Assembly (NCBI GenBank): GCA_958510825.1
Contig: OY294045.1
Coordinates: 96,346,988 to 96,410,987 of the forward strand
DNA from: Brachypterus glaber
Lineage: Eukaryota > Arthropoda > Insecta > Coleoptera > Kateretidae
Direction of reading: 5' to 3'
DNA length: 64,000 nt
Shown: positions 1 through 10,645 of the stretch, piece after piece
Numbering within the stretch: the stretch's first letter is position 1
Layout of the letters: each line of letters opens with the position of its first letter
Position numbers and translations under genes: made by a program
Notes under the pieces: generated by a model
Databases searched by the model: none
What the model was told of the DNA's origin: nothing
What the model saw: only the letters and a program-made list of their open reading frames with translations

Positions 1-545
1 TATATGTTGGGGTAATGGGCGTGATAGGGAAAGGGTACTTATACTACAAAAAAGAATTCTTAGATTAATTTTTAATAAGTCATATGGAGAAACTTGTAAA
101 GAAATATTTAAGGATAACAAAATTTCAACATTTCCAGCTATTTATATTTTTAATTGTGTATTGTATGTGAAAAAAAATTAATATGTTTTGTGATGTTACT
201 AGCTACTCGCCTAGAAATGAGAATATTTTTTTAACGCCTGCACATAAAAGGACACTTTACGAAAATTCTCCCTTTTATAAGTGCATTAAATTTTATAATG
301 AGCTTCCGTTGAATTTTAAAATAATAGAAAACTTTAATAAATTTAAAAAAGAGGTTAAATACTATCTTATAGAAAAAGTAATATATTCAATTGCTGAACT
401 GTGATATTTTATTTATATTTTTTTATGTTTTGATGAGCTTTATTAATGGAATTATTTATTATTGTATTTGTTGATGTATTGTTTCGTTGTCAGATTTATT
501 TCACTGTATGTATATTCTCTTTGTATAAGTCCAATTATATTTTTG
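1..545 (+). pseudogene. 3' end of a degenerate Jockey-like non-LTR retrotransposon
   Basis: This is the C-terminal tail of a LINE reverse transcriptase protein. Bases 1-180 read in a decayed frame with the tail-type motif LQKRILRLIFN. After a stop/frameshift, 183-404 continues as 73 residues containing FYNELP and KFKKEVKYYLIEK. The same ordered motifs (FFNKLP, RFKKEVKSLLIQ) recur in the copy at 8197-8616, so they belong to one family. The RT core lies outside the window or is lost. Bases 405-545 are AT-rich 3' UTR. It lies upstream of the first visible trehalase exon, probably in its intron. Confidence 0.6.
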
Positions 546-560
546 TATGTGACGTACTAT

Positions 561-1732
561 ACACGGTGTATTTGAAATAGGGTCGGAAATTTTAACAGAT
601 GGTTTTACATCATAAAAAATGACAAAAAGTTCTTATAAACATATGTCTAAAAATGCGTCATAAGGGAGCTACGCCCCTTTGAAAGTGGCTAAAAAAATCG
701 GTTTTTATTTAATAACTCAGGAACCCTTTGAGATATATTAACGAGGTTTTGTACGTGAATTAATCCTAATAAGGCCCATCTTTGTATGTAATTTTCACGT
801 ACTTATTTAAACCAGGGGTGTGCGAAACGGGGGGGGCTTATCAGTTTTTTGTCCCAAACTTTTTTCTGTGTAACTTTTTTGCAATTTTATTTTCGAAATA
901 TGATTTCCCAGGTCAAAATACATAAAAAAGGTACTCTTGTTGTAATACTGTAGGATTAATCGTTTTCGAGAAAAATTCATTTGAAGGTGAAATTCCACGG
1001 TTCGAGGACGAAAAATTAAATACTTAAATGTTGAAAACCAAAATTTTAATGATGCAGGGCGAATGTACATTATAAACTAAGAAAAAAACCTCATATACAG
1101 GTACTTCCAAAAATGAATCCTAATGGAGCTATGGTCTCCTAAATATGCACCATTTTTAAAGGGCTATGGTAGCTTTAAAAGCGTTTTTTCGACCTATATG
1201 TATGGAAACTTTTTTTCTTAGCTTTTGATGTAGAATAACATTGCATCATTAAAATTTTGGGTTTCGACATTTTAGTATTTAATTTTTCGTCCTCGAACAG
1301 TGAAATTTCACCTTCAAATTAACTTTTCTCGAAAACGGTTAATCCTACAGTATTACAACAAGAGTACCTTTTTTATGTATTTTGACCTGAGGAATCATAT
1401 TTTAAAAATAAAATTGCAAAAAAGTTACACAGAAAAAAGTTTGGGACAAAAAACTGATAAGGACCCCCCTTTTCGCACACCCCTGGTTTAAATAAGTACG
1501 TGAAAATTACATACAAAGATGGGCCTTATTAGGATTAATTCACGTGCAAAACCTCATTAATATATCTCAAAGGGTTCCTGAGTTATTAAATAAAAACCGA
1601 TTTTTTTAGCCAATTTCAAAGGGGCGTAGCTCCCTTATGACGCATTTTTAGACATTTATAGGAACTTTTTGTCAAATTTTATCATGTAGAATCACCTGTT
1701 AAAATTTCCGACCCTATTTCAAATACACCCTG
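561..1732. mobile_element. Palindromic (foldback/MITE-like) element, family 1
   Basis: The left end ACACGGTGTATTTGAAATAG is the inverse of the right end, and the two arms match in inverted order for nearly the full length (arms about 500-580 bp, centre near 1150). Both arms carry the same stretch around gggagctacgcccc and the same short ORF in opposite orientation (807-1070 minus, 1300-1491 plus). That duplication follows from the palindrome and is not evidence of a protein. There is no transposase, so it is a non-autonomous element. Flanks are TA-rich and a TA or ATAT duplication is possible. It ends about 57 bp before a trehalase exon. Confidence 0.8.
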
Positions 1733-1789
1733 TATATACATTGTATCTGAAATGGTCAATAAATAAACTTAAAACAATATTTATTTCAG

Positions 1790-1979
1790 AAAAAATGTTT
1801 TTCGGAAATTAACTCGGCCACTGAAAGTGAATGGGGACTTTCATCAAGATACATATCACCAAAAGATTTAGCAGATTATAATACTGCATACATTAAAGTT
1901 GCAAAAATTATTCCTGTGGATTTAAACTCAATTTTATGCAGATCATTTTTGGAGTTATCTTTGTTTTTTGATAAAATAG
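1790..1979 (+). CDS. Trehalase-like (GH37) gene, internal exon A
   Basis: Trehalases hydrolyse the insect blood sugar trehalose to glucose. This exon follows a ttatttcag acceptor, is open throughout and ends at a gtaaaa donor in phase 1. It contains the family block SATESEWGLSSRYI, which aligns with the (A)AESGWDFSSRW block of trehalases, followed by IIPVDLNSIL, matching the conserved IPVDLNA stretch. The Asp of GWD, the general acid as I recall from E. coli and insect enzymes, is Gly here, and the final W is Y. Upstream exons are not in the window. The reading frame is intact, so this may be a divergent, possibly catalytically dead paralogue rather than a simple pseudogene. Confidence 0.85.
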
Positions 1980-2003
1980 GTAAAAAACTGATATTATATA
2001 TAA

Positions 2004-2075
2004 TAATGCGTTTAGACTCTTACCATACCGAGATTTTCTAGTGCTAGTGAAATGTTTGCTACGGCTCGTGTTTTT
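2004..2075 (+). repeat. LINE RT C-terminal fragment (72 bp)
   Basis: This short piece closely matches 53468-53545, part of the LINE family also at 43754-44009 (same AMINO motif SASEMFATAR). It starts about 25 bp after the donor of trehalase exon A. It is too short to code. Confidence 0.7.
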
Positions 2076-2697
2076 GTATTCACATGTCTTTAAATATTAG
2101 TTTTTCTTTCCCAGGTTAAGTCTTTTTTACAAAATATGCAGTATAAAATATTGCCGTCGAACTCTAGTTCTGGATAATCTTCAATCCACGACTTAACCGT
2201 AGTGAGTAATGGTTTTACGAACATTTTATTTTATTATTATTTAACTAATGAAATGAACGGTGACAAATGAATATTAGATTAGTCCCAATATGTATATTAA
2301 AAACGAAAATGCTAGAGCAAAAAAAAGAAATTAATTCACACTGTTAAGATAAGTCAAACGAAATGACTCAATTTACTTGCAATAAAAACCTTATTTCCGC
2401 ATGCGCGTGATTCTAACCAATAAAATAACGTACATGGTACACGCTTCATCTTACATCTCACTTATTTCGTCGCACGCATACGGAAACAAGTTTAAAGATT
2501 TTAAATCGATGCGGAAGTACATGTCTATAACGATTTCAAATAGATTTCACCTTCCAGTCAACTCTTCACAAATTGAATAAAACACAAAAAGATTTCGTCG
2601 GTAGTTTGTTTTTTCTACAAATACTATATGTTTTAGTTGTGTAATTTTGTATTTTATTTATAATAAAAAACAACAACAAAAGATTTGAGTAAAAATA
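2076..2697. other. Intronic spacer, no gene seen
   Basis: AT-rich intron sequence of the trehalase-like gene between a LINE fragment and a palindromic element. No coding, RNA or repeat signal was recognised. Confidence 0.5.
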
Positions 2698-3560
2698 ACA
2701 CCGGCACACAAAAAAAATTAAGTAGAATGTGCATTTGACCGGACCTACCTACGGGTACTTATTTTGGTCCGCTGAATCCGAATTCGAGGTCTGTTTTACC
2801 CCTACACCCTCGAAATTTCGAGAAAACTTCAAAAAACCGTAAAAATGATGAAAATTGGCAGTTTTAATGATAAAAAAATTTTGGAACTAAACTAAGCATG
2901 ATTTTCATGTATTTCGATCCGCTGAATATGAATCGAAACTTTATTGAGACCACGAGCCATTTTAAATGTGAAAAAATCACACAAAACTCTCGAAAATTCC
3001 GAAAAAATATAGTTTTCATGATAAAAAAACTTCTTCTGGTCCAATTCAGATAAAATTTTATATCTTTTGATGTCTTCAATTCGCATCTTAATTTTTTTAG
3101 TCGAATCACCTTCTAAAGCTGGAAAAATTCGAAAAAATTGTAAAAATTACCATTCATAACAGAAAAAAAATTGATTGAACATGATTTAATGCCTAAAATA
3201 AATACTCTATAACGTAGATATATCAAATAACTTGAAATCTGTGAAAAACACAAGACATAATTTTGGAGGGTTTGTGTGATTTTTTTACATTTAAAACGGC
3301 TCGTGGTATCAATAAAGTTTCGATTCATATTCAGCGGATCGAAATACATGAAAATCACGCTTAGTTTAGTTCCAAAAATTTTTTTTATCATTAAAACTTC
3401 CGATTTTCATCATTTTTACGGTTTTTCGAAGTTTTCTCGAAATTTCGAGGGTGTAGGGGTCAAACTGACCATGAATTCGGATTCAGCGGACCAAAATACG
3501 TACCCGTAGGTAGGTCCGGTCAAATGCACATTCTACTTAATTTTTTTTGTGTGCCGGTGT
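2698..3560. mobile_element. Palindromic element, family 2 (863 bp)
   Basis: Ends are perfect inverted repeats: ACACCGGCACACAAAAAAAA at the left and its complement at 3541-3560. The arms stay inverted-identical with few changes through the block around ccgctgaatccgaattc and cctcgaaatttcgag. No transposase ORF is present; the small ORFs inside are mirror images of one another. It lies in the trehalase intron. Confidence 0.85.
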
Positions 3561-3966
3561 AATCATTTCGAAGAAATTAAAAAAAAAAAATCACAATTAT
3601 AAACGTCACGTGAGTTTTTATTTCAAATAGAAAAGGATTGGCCAGGTAGATTTTTTTTAACTTGATAAAATTAATACCCAGCCACCATGTTACAATATTA
3701 TTAAATAAAATTTGGATTATTTAAAAGTCCAACTAAATCATCATTTTCGGATCTGTTATGTTTTTTTTTAAATTTTCTTTTACTTAAATAAAAACATTAG
3801 GGGATTTTCATAATATTTATATACTTTTCTTTGTAAATGTAGTAGTTTGATAGCTTTGTAAATGTAGTAGTTTGATAGCTTATAAAACATTTTTATAAAA
3901 TTATTATTAATTTGTTGTACCCGGCTATGGATTTTGACGTCACTACTCGGTAAAATCCTCTAGTTA
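3561..3966. other. Intronic spacer with a 24-bp tandem duplication
   Basis: AT-rich. The unit ctttgtaaatgtagtagtttgatag occurs twice in tandem at about 3830-3880. Nothing else was recognised. Confidence 0.5.
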
Positions 3967-4702
3967 TACAGCCTGTTCCAGAACTCGCTTACCGAAATTT
4001 AAGAGGTGATTCTACATCCAAAAATATGAAAAAAAGTTTCTATAAAGGTTGGTCCGGAAATGAGCCCTAAGGGAGCTACGGCCCTTCGAAGATGACGTAT
4101 TGAATGGGGAACAAAAAAAAGCACCAATAAAATTTTAATGCTGCAGGGTGAATCTTCATTTAAAACTGAGAAAAAAAGTATTATACACCAAAACACCTAA
4201 ATTTAATATTAAAGGAGTAATAGCCTTTTAAAAAGTAACGTTTTTGGTGGCACAAAATGTTACTTCCTCTTAATTGCATTTTTTTTTGATAACGGTTGCT
4301 CCTACAGTGTTACACTATATGATATTTTATATGTATTTTTACTCTAGAAATCTATATTTTTTACAACAAATCCAGAAACATACACATAGAAAAGTTTGGG
4401 GCAAAAATGTTTTAAGCCTCATATATTTTGTCCGTCTGGGCACGCCTCTGGATAAATTAAAAAAATAAATTAACATAAACTTATTGCCCTTATTAATACT
4501 AGTATACATGCAAAAGCTCGCCGCACTAGCTTAAACGGTACCCGAGTTATTAATTAAAAACCTTATTTTTATAACAATTTTAAAGGGCCCTAGATCCCTT
4601 AGGGCTCATTTCCGGACCAACCTTTATAGGAACTTTTTTTATATTTTTGGATCTAGAATCACCTCTTAAATTTTGGCATGCCAGTTATGGATCACCCTGT
4701 AT
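3967..4702. mobile_element. Palindromic element, family 3, copy 1
   Basis: The inverted arms share aaatttaagaggtgattcta, ggttggtccggaaatgagcc and gggagctacggccc. The right end is ggatcaccctgta; the left outer 35 bp have diverged. It is the same family as 11789-12525, and a related arm lies at 56098-56213. The right terminus is only about 17 bp from the acceptor-exon boundary of trehalase exon B, so any branch point for that intron must lie inside the transposon or in the short remainder. Confidence 0.8.
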
Positions 4703-4719
4703 AACTTTACAATTTTTAG

Positions 4720-4971
4720 GAGATACTCAAAAATCAAAACTATGGCATAAAATACATTTAGAATGGAAAGATACCATTCGCCAATTCTTATATGATTCTG
4801 ATGATAAAGCATGGTATGATTTTGATACTGAGCACAATAAAAAACGTAAAGTGTTTTACTTATCCAACTTGGTGCCCTTATGGACTGAGTGTTATGATTC
4901 TAAAAAATCTGTCGAATTTGGAGACCATTTCGCAGACTATTTGTGGCAAGAGGGCACCATGGATTACATAG
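4720..4971 (+). CDS. Trehalase-like gene, internal exon B
   Basis: The exon starts after acaatttttag and ends at an ATAG/gtaaga donor. The one base carried from exon A (G) plus GA here gives a Gly codon, so the frame joins exactly. It encodes the trehalase region with WYDFD and FYLSNLVPLW, followed by a Cys-Tyr-Asp and the block ending MDYIG. The open frame continues to 5021, but the phase and homology of exon C show that the donor at 4972 is the real one; the residues after DYIG are intron read-through. Confidence 0.88.
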
Positions 4972-5119
4972 GTAAGAGCAATGTCACTACTTTAGTAGTC
5001 CACTTCCCACCTCCTAGGTAAGAGGCTGTCATTCAATTCAGCTGGATTACATTGTAATTTAATTTCAAATTTTTGATTTACTACTTTAATACGCAAATTT
5101 TTAAAATAGTGAATTCAGA

Positions 5120-5638
5120 GGCAGACTAACATCTCTACTCTAAATTTCTCTACTCCCTAACATCTCTACTCCATAACATGCCTACTCCACAACAACTCTA
5201 CTCCTTAACATCTCTACTCTATAACATCTCTACTCCGTAACAACTCTACTCCACACTATAGACACTCGATTAGCCTCTTGTCTTAACTCAAAAGAATATT
5301 TGTCTATTAATTACTTACATATTAGTGCATGTTAAGAGTACGCGGTCATTGTTGCTTTTAGAATAATTCATTTATGATTGTTCTATATTTATATTTAAAG
5401 ATAAACGTTTTCTAGGAAAAAAATAAAATAATCTAGAAGAAGAAGATTCTTTATTCTTTGAACTGCTCATTTATTATTAAGTGGCTAATAAAGTGCATAT
5501 AGTGTGGAGTAGAGTTGTTACAGAGTAGAGATGTTATGGAGTAGAGATGTTACGGAGTAGAGTTGTTGTGGAGTAGGGATGTTATGGAGTAGGGATGTTA
5601 GGGAGTAGAGAAATTTAGAGTACAGATGTTAGTCTGCC
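5120..5638. mobile_element. hAT-like MITE with minisatellite terminal inverted repeats
   Basis: It is flanked by a perfect 8-bp duplication AATTCAGA (5112-5119 and 5639-5646), the size typical of hAT elements. The termini GGCAGACTAACATC and the complement are part of inverted arms of about 155-160 bp. Each arm is built from roughly ten tandem 14-16-bp units of the type taacatctctactcc. The central 200 bp is unique and AT-rich. There is no transposase. It sits in the intron between trehalase exons B and C. Confidence 0.88.
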
Positions 5639-5646
5639 AATTCAGA

Positions 5647-6279
5647 TTGATGTTTTGTGAGCCAAAATAATTAAATTAAAAAATGTAGCTATACCTAAGC
5701 AGTCTGGCTAAATTAGAATAATTTTTTCCCACTACTAGCTTTAGAAGATACCATTATTTATCATGTTTTCAGACTGTAAAATTAATTTTCTTCACCTACA
5801 GCAATAATAATTTTTTCTGTCCTAATAGGAGTAAATTTTATAAACATTGATATCTGCCACTTGAGTTTCCTTGAACTGCAAAGACATGTCATTGCTCATA
5901 ATTTTCAATGGACAAAATGCAACAATATTTTGCCATTGAATAAAAAATAAGCATGGAAAATTTTATAAATGAATTAATTATAATACTTATAATATATCTA
6001 CAACTTACCGATGTTTTCACACATTTTAAAAATATCAAAATGCCATTCACTAGAACTGTCAACTTTGTGAATAAATCAATTTATTGATTTGTTTTCAGAA
6101 ATGGCGTTTTCAAAGGCTACTTGTTTTTGCTCTGTTAATTAAGATCCAGCAAACATTTTAGTTTATTATTGATATAAAAATCTTAAATAATAAGAATAAA
6201 TGCGCTAGTAGTAAAAAAAATAAAATATAAACCAGGGTAGAGAAGACTATTATAGCCTTGCACTCTTAAATCCCTCGCT
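5647..6279. other. Intronic spacer, no gene seen
   Basis: AT-rich intron DNA between the hAT-like MITE and a LINE. No supported feature. Confidence 0.5.
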
Positions 6280-7630
6280 ATATTATATTTGTGGACAATA
6301 ATAAACAAAATATTGACTATAGTAATCTTAACTATGAACATGTACTTACTGATATTCAACTTTCGGAAGATGAAGTCTTATCTGGTTTAAATAAAATTGA
6401 CTCGAATAAAGGATCTGGGCCCGATAAAATACCAGCTCTTTTTATAAAAAATTGTGCGCGCTCAATATATAAACCCCTTACCCTCCTATTTAACCAGTCT
6501 TTAGCTACTGGTGAATTTCCTCCAAAATGGAAAACAGCTGCAGTTATACCAATCTATAAGAGCGGTGTAAAAAATCTTGCTAGCAATTATCGTCCTATAA
6601 GTAAGTTGTCTATTATACCCAAGTTCTTTGAATCTCTTATTTACAAATATATTTTTGATTTATTTAAAAGCTCCATAATACCAGAACAGCATGGTTTTTT
6701 TTAAGGGAAAAAGTATTGAGTCAAACATGATTGAGTTTTGCGAATACTTGCATGAAGGCTTGGACAATCAAATTCAAATTGATGCCATATACACTGACAT
6801 GAGCAAAGCATTTGACAAAATATGTCATTTTATATTACTCTTAAGACTTGCCGAAATTGGCATTAACGGCAATTTATTAAGATGGATCGAATCCTATATG
6901 AAAAGAAGGTCACAATTCGTGGACATTAACGGCTTTAGTTCTGAACCATATGAAATACCCTCAGGGGTCCTCAGGGGTCACACCTGGGCCCGTTGCTTTA
7001 TTTGATATATATAAATACAATCAAAAGTTGTTTTAAGTATGCTAGATTTTTATTGTATGCAGATGATCTAAAAATCTTCATGTTTATAAAGTCCCTTCAG
7101 GACTGCTTAGATCTGCAAAGCGACTTATTGAGTGTTTCTAAGTACTGTAAAGATAATCAACTATTTTTTAATTTAGCAAAATGCTATACCATTACCTTTA
7201 CTCGAAATTGTAACAAATTTCTATTTAATTATAATATAGAAAATATATCCCTAAAACGGGTGTGTGAAATTCGTGATTTGGGTATACTCCTAGACTCAAA
7301 GTTAATATTTAACACACATATAGAATCCGTAATTAACAGCTCTTTAAGAATGATTGGTTTTATCAAAAGGCAGTGTAAGGATTTCGCAAGACCTCGGTCA
7401 ATAATTTTAGTATACAATGCCCTAGTTCTCTCCAAGTTAAGTTTTGCTTCCACCATTTGGAACCCACAATATGCTATTTATTTTGAGCGTTTAGAAAGTG
7501 TCCAAAATAAATTTCTGAGATTTCTGGCTTTCAAAAGCAATATTGTTATAACCGAGAGTAATTATACTGAAATCTATCGCAGATCTAATATGATGTCATT
7601 AAGCAACCGTAGAACGTTGACCGACTAATA
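6280..7630 (+). pseudogene. Jockey-like LINE reverse transcriptase, frameshifted
   Basis: An RT open frame runs from at least 6291, with blocks in the order KGSGPDKIPALFIK, NYRPISKLSIIPK, TDMSKAFDK, IPSGV (damaged PQG block), LLYADDLKIF and the C-terminal RDLGILLDSKL. Frame breaks are at about 6700 (a run of T) and at 6961-6981, where cctcaggggtc is tandemly repeated in the PQG block. The copy lacks the endonuclease and most of the N-terminus (5' truncation) and stops at 7628, only about 60 bp before trehalase exon C. It is in sense orientation in the intron. It is dead as a mobile protein. Confidence 0.85.
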
Positions 7631-7691
7631 ATAAAATCTAACAATTCTGGTGCGCCAACGAGATGTGTAATAATTTTTATTAATTTTTTAG

Positions 7692-7893
7692 GTGGGCTGC
7701 CAGTTTCTTTTAAAAAACTAAAAGATTCTAATTGGGATTTTCCTGGCGTGTTTCCTCCAATGCAACATATTGTTATAGAAGCTTTGGAAAAAACTGGTTC
7801 TTATGATGCCAAAAAGTTGGCTAAAGTATTTGCTGTCAGGTTGATTAAGGCTATTATGACTGGATACGCAATGTACGGTCGGATTTTTGATAG
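7692..7893 (+). CDS. Trehalase-like gene, internal exon C
   Basis: The acceptor is attttttag and the donor is gtaaga at 7894. The base G left from exon B plus GT gives Gly, making the family's PGG(I/L)P-like junction DYIG/GLPVSF. SNWDFPGVFPPMQHIVIEAL corresponds to trehalase signature 2 (QWDxPxxWPP) with Q to N and the second W to F. The exon ends YGRIFDR in phase 2. The next expected exon, carrying the GGGGEY/GFGWTNG region with the catalytic Glu, was not found in the window. The gene either runs past long repeats or is truncated. Confidence 0.87.
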
Positions 7894-7928
7894 GTAAGAC
7901 TTCATCAAAAATAGTTATTTATAATATA

Positions 7929-8040
7929 AGGGCGAAAAGTTAAGTTTTTCGATTGAGTAGGTTTTTAGAAGCCGAGGGCCGGCCGATAGGGCCAGCCCGA
8001 GGGTAACAAACCTACGATATCGAAATTTTACTTTTTGCCC
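7929..8040. mobile_element. 112-bp hairpin MITE
   Basis: GGGCGAAAAGTTAAGTTTTT at one end and its near-complement ending ACTTTTTGCCC at the other form one inverted repeat, with gtaggttt/aaacctac inside. A related end (caacttttcgcccgt) occurs at 9292-9306. Confidence 0.7.
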
Positions 8041-8129
8041 GTGTATTATACAATATTTTTTATTCGATTGTTACTAATTATAATAAATTATTAAAATATA
8101 CTTAATTTTAAAGTGCAAAGAATATATCT

Positions 8130-8806
8130 TTTTACTGTCTTATTACTTAGCCTACTATGCACTTTTTGAATCGCACTGTAGATACGCAATCCTTGTTTGG
8201 GGTTACACTACTCATTTAGACATACTTTTCTACAAAGAAAATGTATACGTATACTGGCTAAAAAAGGCTATAGAGACGACGTCTCAAACACATTTCCAGC
8301 ACTAAATATAATCACACTACCTTGCTTGTATATATTAGAATGTGTTTGTTATGTAAAAAGGAATGAATCGGAATATATTTTACAGGAAAGTATTCATCAG
8401 TATAGTACACGCAATAGGTCCAATATAAGAATAAATTTTCACAGAATTAACACATCTAGGGACTCTTTGAGTTATTATGCACCTTTATTTTTTAACAAAC
8501 TACCATCTAGTATCCAAATTTTAAAATTCTCTCGCTTTAAAAAAGAAGTAAAATCTTTGTTAATTCAAAATGCCTTTTATTCTTTTGATAAATTTCTAGA
8601 ACACAATTTTATTTAAAAATGTATTTATTTTTTGTATTGTATGTAAAATGTCTTAAATTATTGTTAAAATACTATTTTATACCTATCTATTTTAAGCATT
8701 ATTGTATTATCTATTTTTGTGACGAATGTAAATACGTATTGTATATTAACATGAAATATATATTACTATTACTATTACTATTACTATTACTATTACTATT
8801 ACTTAT
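8130..8806 (+). pseudogene. 5'-truncated Jockey-like LINE, RT tail and 3' UTR
   Basis: It begins inside the last part of the RT protein (ALFESHCRYAILVWGYTTHL, then a frameshift) and continues at 8197-8616 with the tail block containing FFNKLPSS and RFKKEVKSLLI. The 3' UTR ends in a microsatellite of attact units at 8763-8803, a common way for insect LINEs to end. Same family as 1-545. Confidence 0.75.
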
Positions 8807-9394
8807 CTAGTTATCCATGACAAATTTCTGTCCAATCAAATCGCTACAAAAACAATTGAATCGTTTCTTTGATTACGGTTTCATTTTCAAATTAAAAAAG
8901 CTATAGCTTGATGAGTAATTCCTGTTAAAATGTGTCTGTTGTGAAAATAATACTTGTGAAACCGTTCTATGAATATTATAAATATTGAAAGTGATTTTAC
9001 AATTTAAATTTTGTGTTTTTAATTTATTTTAGTGGGTGAATACAGATTAATCAGTTGACATATATTTTGAGGTTATGTTATGGAATTTTTTTATTTTGTA
9101 TGAAAAAATGATTATAATAACTGAATCTGGTCAAAAAGAACGGTTAGTTCAAGACCAAAAGTGACCAAGAGGTCATATTTCTTTATAAATATGACAGTAC
9201 AGGCAAAGCATCTTCTTTTAAAAAGCTTAAAATAACAAGTTTTAGTTAGCGGACGAAAAAACCTTTTTGGCCCTAGGGCCACAAAGTTCAACTTTTCGCC
9301 CGTAAAACATGAACAAAAAGTGTCTCTTTTAGAATCAATCGAATAAAAAAGTTATTAGGCTGTTTAGCTACTCACCTAAGTGCTAAAAATAGGG
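8807..9394. other. Spacer with a fragment of a gcgaaaagt-type MITE
   Basis: No gene seen. Bases 9240-9310 resemble the hairpin MITE at 7929-8040. Confidence 0.4.
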
Positions 9395-9449
9395 TTTTAC
9401 TTTGAGATTAAGATATTTTAATTATAAAGAACTTTCACTTTCGGGTTTA

Positions 9450-9511
9450 GACCGTGTTAATGGATTTTCACTTTCCACGTTTCGTCTCTCACTACTAGAG
9501 ACACCTTCAGG
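9450..9511 (-). ncRNA. Hammerhead-ribozyme-like motif in the Penelope repeat (degenerate)
   Basis: On the minus strand the order is CTGAAGG, then a 6-bp stem GTCTCT/AGAGAC with a 7-nt loop, then GAAAC, a short stem CGTG/CACG, and a GTC triplet. This is the core order of a hammerhead (CTGANGA, stem II, GAAA, stem III, cleavage triplet), which is known in Penelope-like elements. The A9 position is G and one G is inserted before the triplet; no clear stem I is seen. It is probably inactive. Confidence 0.45.
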
Positions 9512-9553
9512 GATTAATCTGAAACTAAGTTTCGAATCAACTTGTGTCACTAT

Positions 9554-10645
9554 TTATGACGAGTTGTGGCTATTCACCCGTGACGAGGTTTTTCCTATCA
9601 AAGACTTCCATATTGCAGGTAAGTGGTAACCAGTGTCCCGATTGATATTGTTAGGATGCTTGATGATTTCTATCGATTCCCGTATCTTCCTTGGCATTTT
9701 TATGTTTTCTGTTAATATTTGTTTTGTTTCAGACAAATTGATTTTATGACCTGTTTCATGTACATGTTCGGCTACTGCCGATAAGGAAATTTGTTTCTTT
9801 CTTATATTGCGCTCGTGCTCTTGAAGTCTTGTAGAAATTTTTCTCTTAGTTTCACCTATGTAAACCGTACCACAGGAGCAGGGTATTTTATATACGCCTT
9901 CTGAACTCAGGGGTATTTTGTCTTTTGTTGAAGTCAAACATTGACCTAATTTTTGGTTGGACCGAAATATAGGCTTAATATTTGACTTCTTCAAAAGTTT
10001 ACCTATTTTATCCGTGATACCGCTTACATAGGGAAGTATAACTTGTGTCTGTCTGTCATTGTCACTATTGTCCTGTTGTTTGGGTCTGGGATTTCTGTAT
10101 TTGTATATGGTCTTATTAATGTCTTTTTTGGTATAACCGTTCATGGTCAAGGCTTTGGTTAGTTTAAGGAGTTCTGTGTCTAGGGAATTCTTGTCTGAAA
10201 TCATGAAAGCCCTATGAACAAGTGAATTAACTACCGAGCGTTTTTGAGAGGGATGGTGATGTGAAAATGCGTTTAGGTATCTGTCAGTGTGGGTTTTCTT
10301 CCTGTATACCGAGTGTCCTATTGAGCCATTTTCCGTTTTGTAAACCAAAACGTCCAAAAAGGGAAGTGATCCGTTGTTCTCAATTTCCATCGTAAACCGT
10401 ATAGATTTATGTTGGGAATTGAGGTGATTTAGAAAACCTTGAAGGCTTTCCATGCCATGGGGCCAAATAGCATAGACATCGTCTACGTATCTGCGCCAAA
10501 TTTTAGGTTTTAATGTAAATGACTCAATAGCTTTTTTCTCGAAGTATTCCATGAAAGCATTAGCCGCAGGGGGTGATAATGGGGATCCCATTGCGGCGCC
10601 TGACACTTGTTCATAGAACTCTCCTCTAGTAGTAAGAGACGAAAC
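9554..10645 (-). CDS. Penelope-like RT C-terminus plus GIY-YIG endonuclease
   Basis: The frame opens at about 10645 with EFYEQVSGAAMGSPLSPP (RT motif 4 region) and carries YVDDVYAIW (RT catalytic DD). After a linker it has the GIY-YIG-type block VYKIPCSCGTVYIGETKR followed by RLQEHERNIR and HETGHKI, the zinc/GIY-YIG nuclease signature of Penelope-like elements. It runs to a stop at 9554. The N-terminal RT palm and fingers are missing; upstream it passes straight into the inverted terminal repeat. The 363 or so codons have no internal stop, so the copy is fairly young but cannot encode a complete RT. Confidence 0.87.
   Translation of the reverse strand, partial: VSSLTTRGEFYEQVSGAAMGSPLSPPAANAFMEYFEKKAIESFTLKPKIWRRYVDDVYAIWPHGMESLQGFLNHLNSQHKSIRFTMEIENNGSLPFLDVLVYKTENGSIGHSVYRKKTHTDRYLNAFSHHHPSQKRSVVNSLVHRAFMISDKNSLDTELLKLTKALTMNGYTKKDINKTIYKYRNPRPKQQDNSDNDRQTQVILPYVSGITDKIGKLLKKSNIKPIFRSNQKLGQCLTSTKDKIPLSSEGVYKIPCSCGTVYIGETKRKISTRLQEHERNIRKKQISLSAVAEHVHETGHKINLSETKQILTENIKMPRKIRESIEIIKHPNNINRDTGYHLPAIWKSLIGKTSSRVNSHNSS

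Noticed and set aside
807..1491. A similar 60-residue ORF found on both strands (FSRKRLILQYYNKSTFF)
   Set aside because: It is the same arm sequence in the two halves of a palindrome; no domain and no independent evidence of coding.
4972..5021. Continuation of trehalase exon B to a stop at 5021 (KSNVTTLVVHFPPPR)
   Set aside because: The gtaaga donor at 4972 gives the right phase and the family's DYPGG-type junction with exon C; the donor-like site at 5018 would put exon C out of frame.
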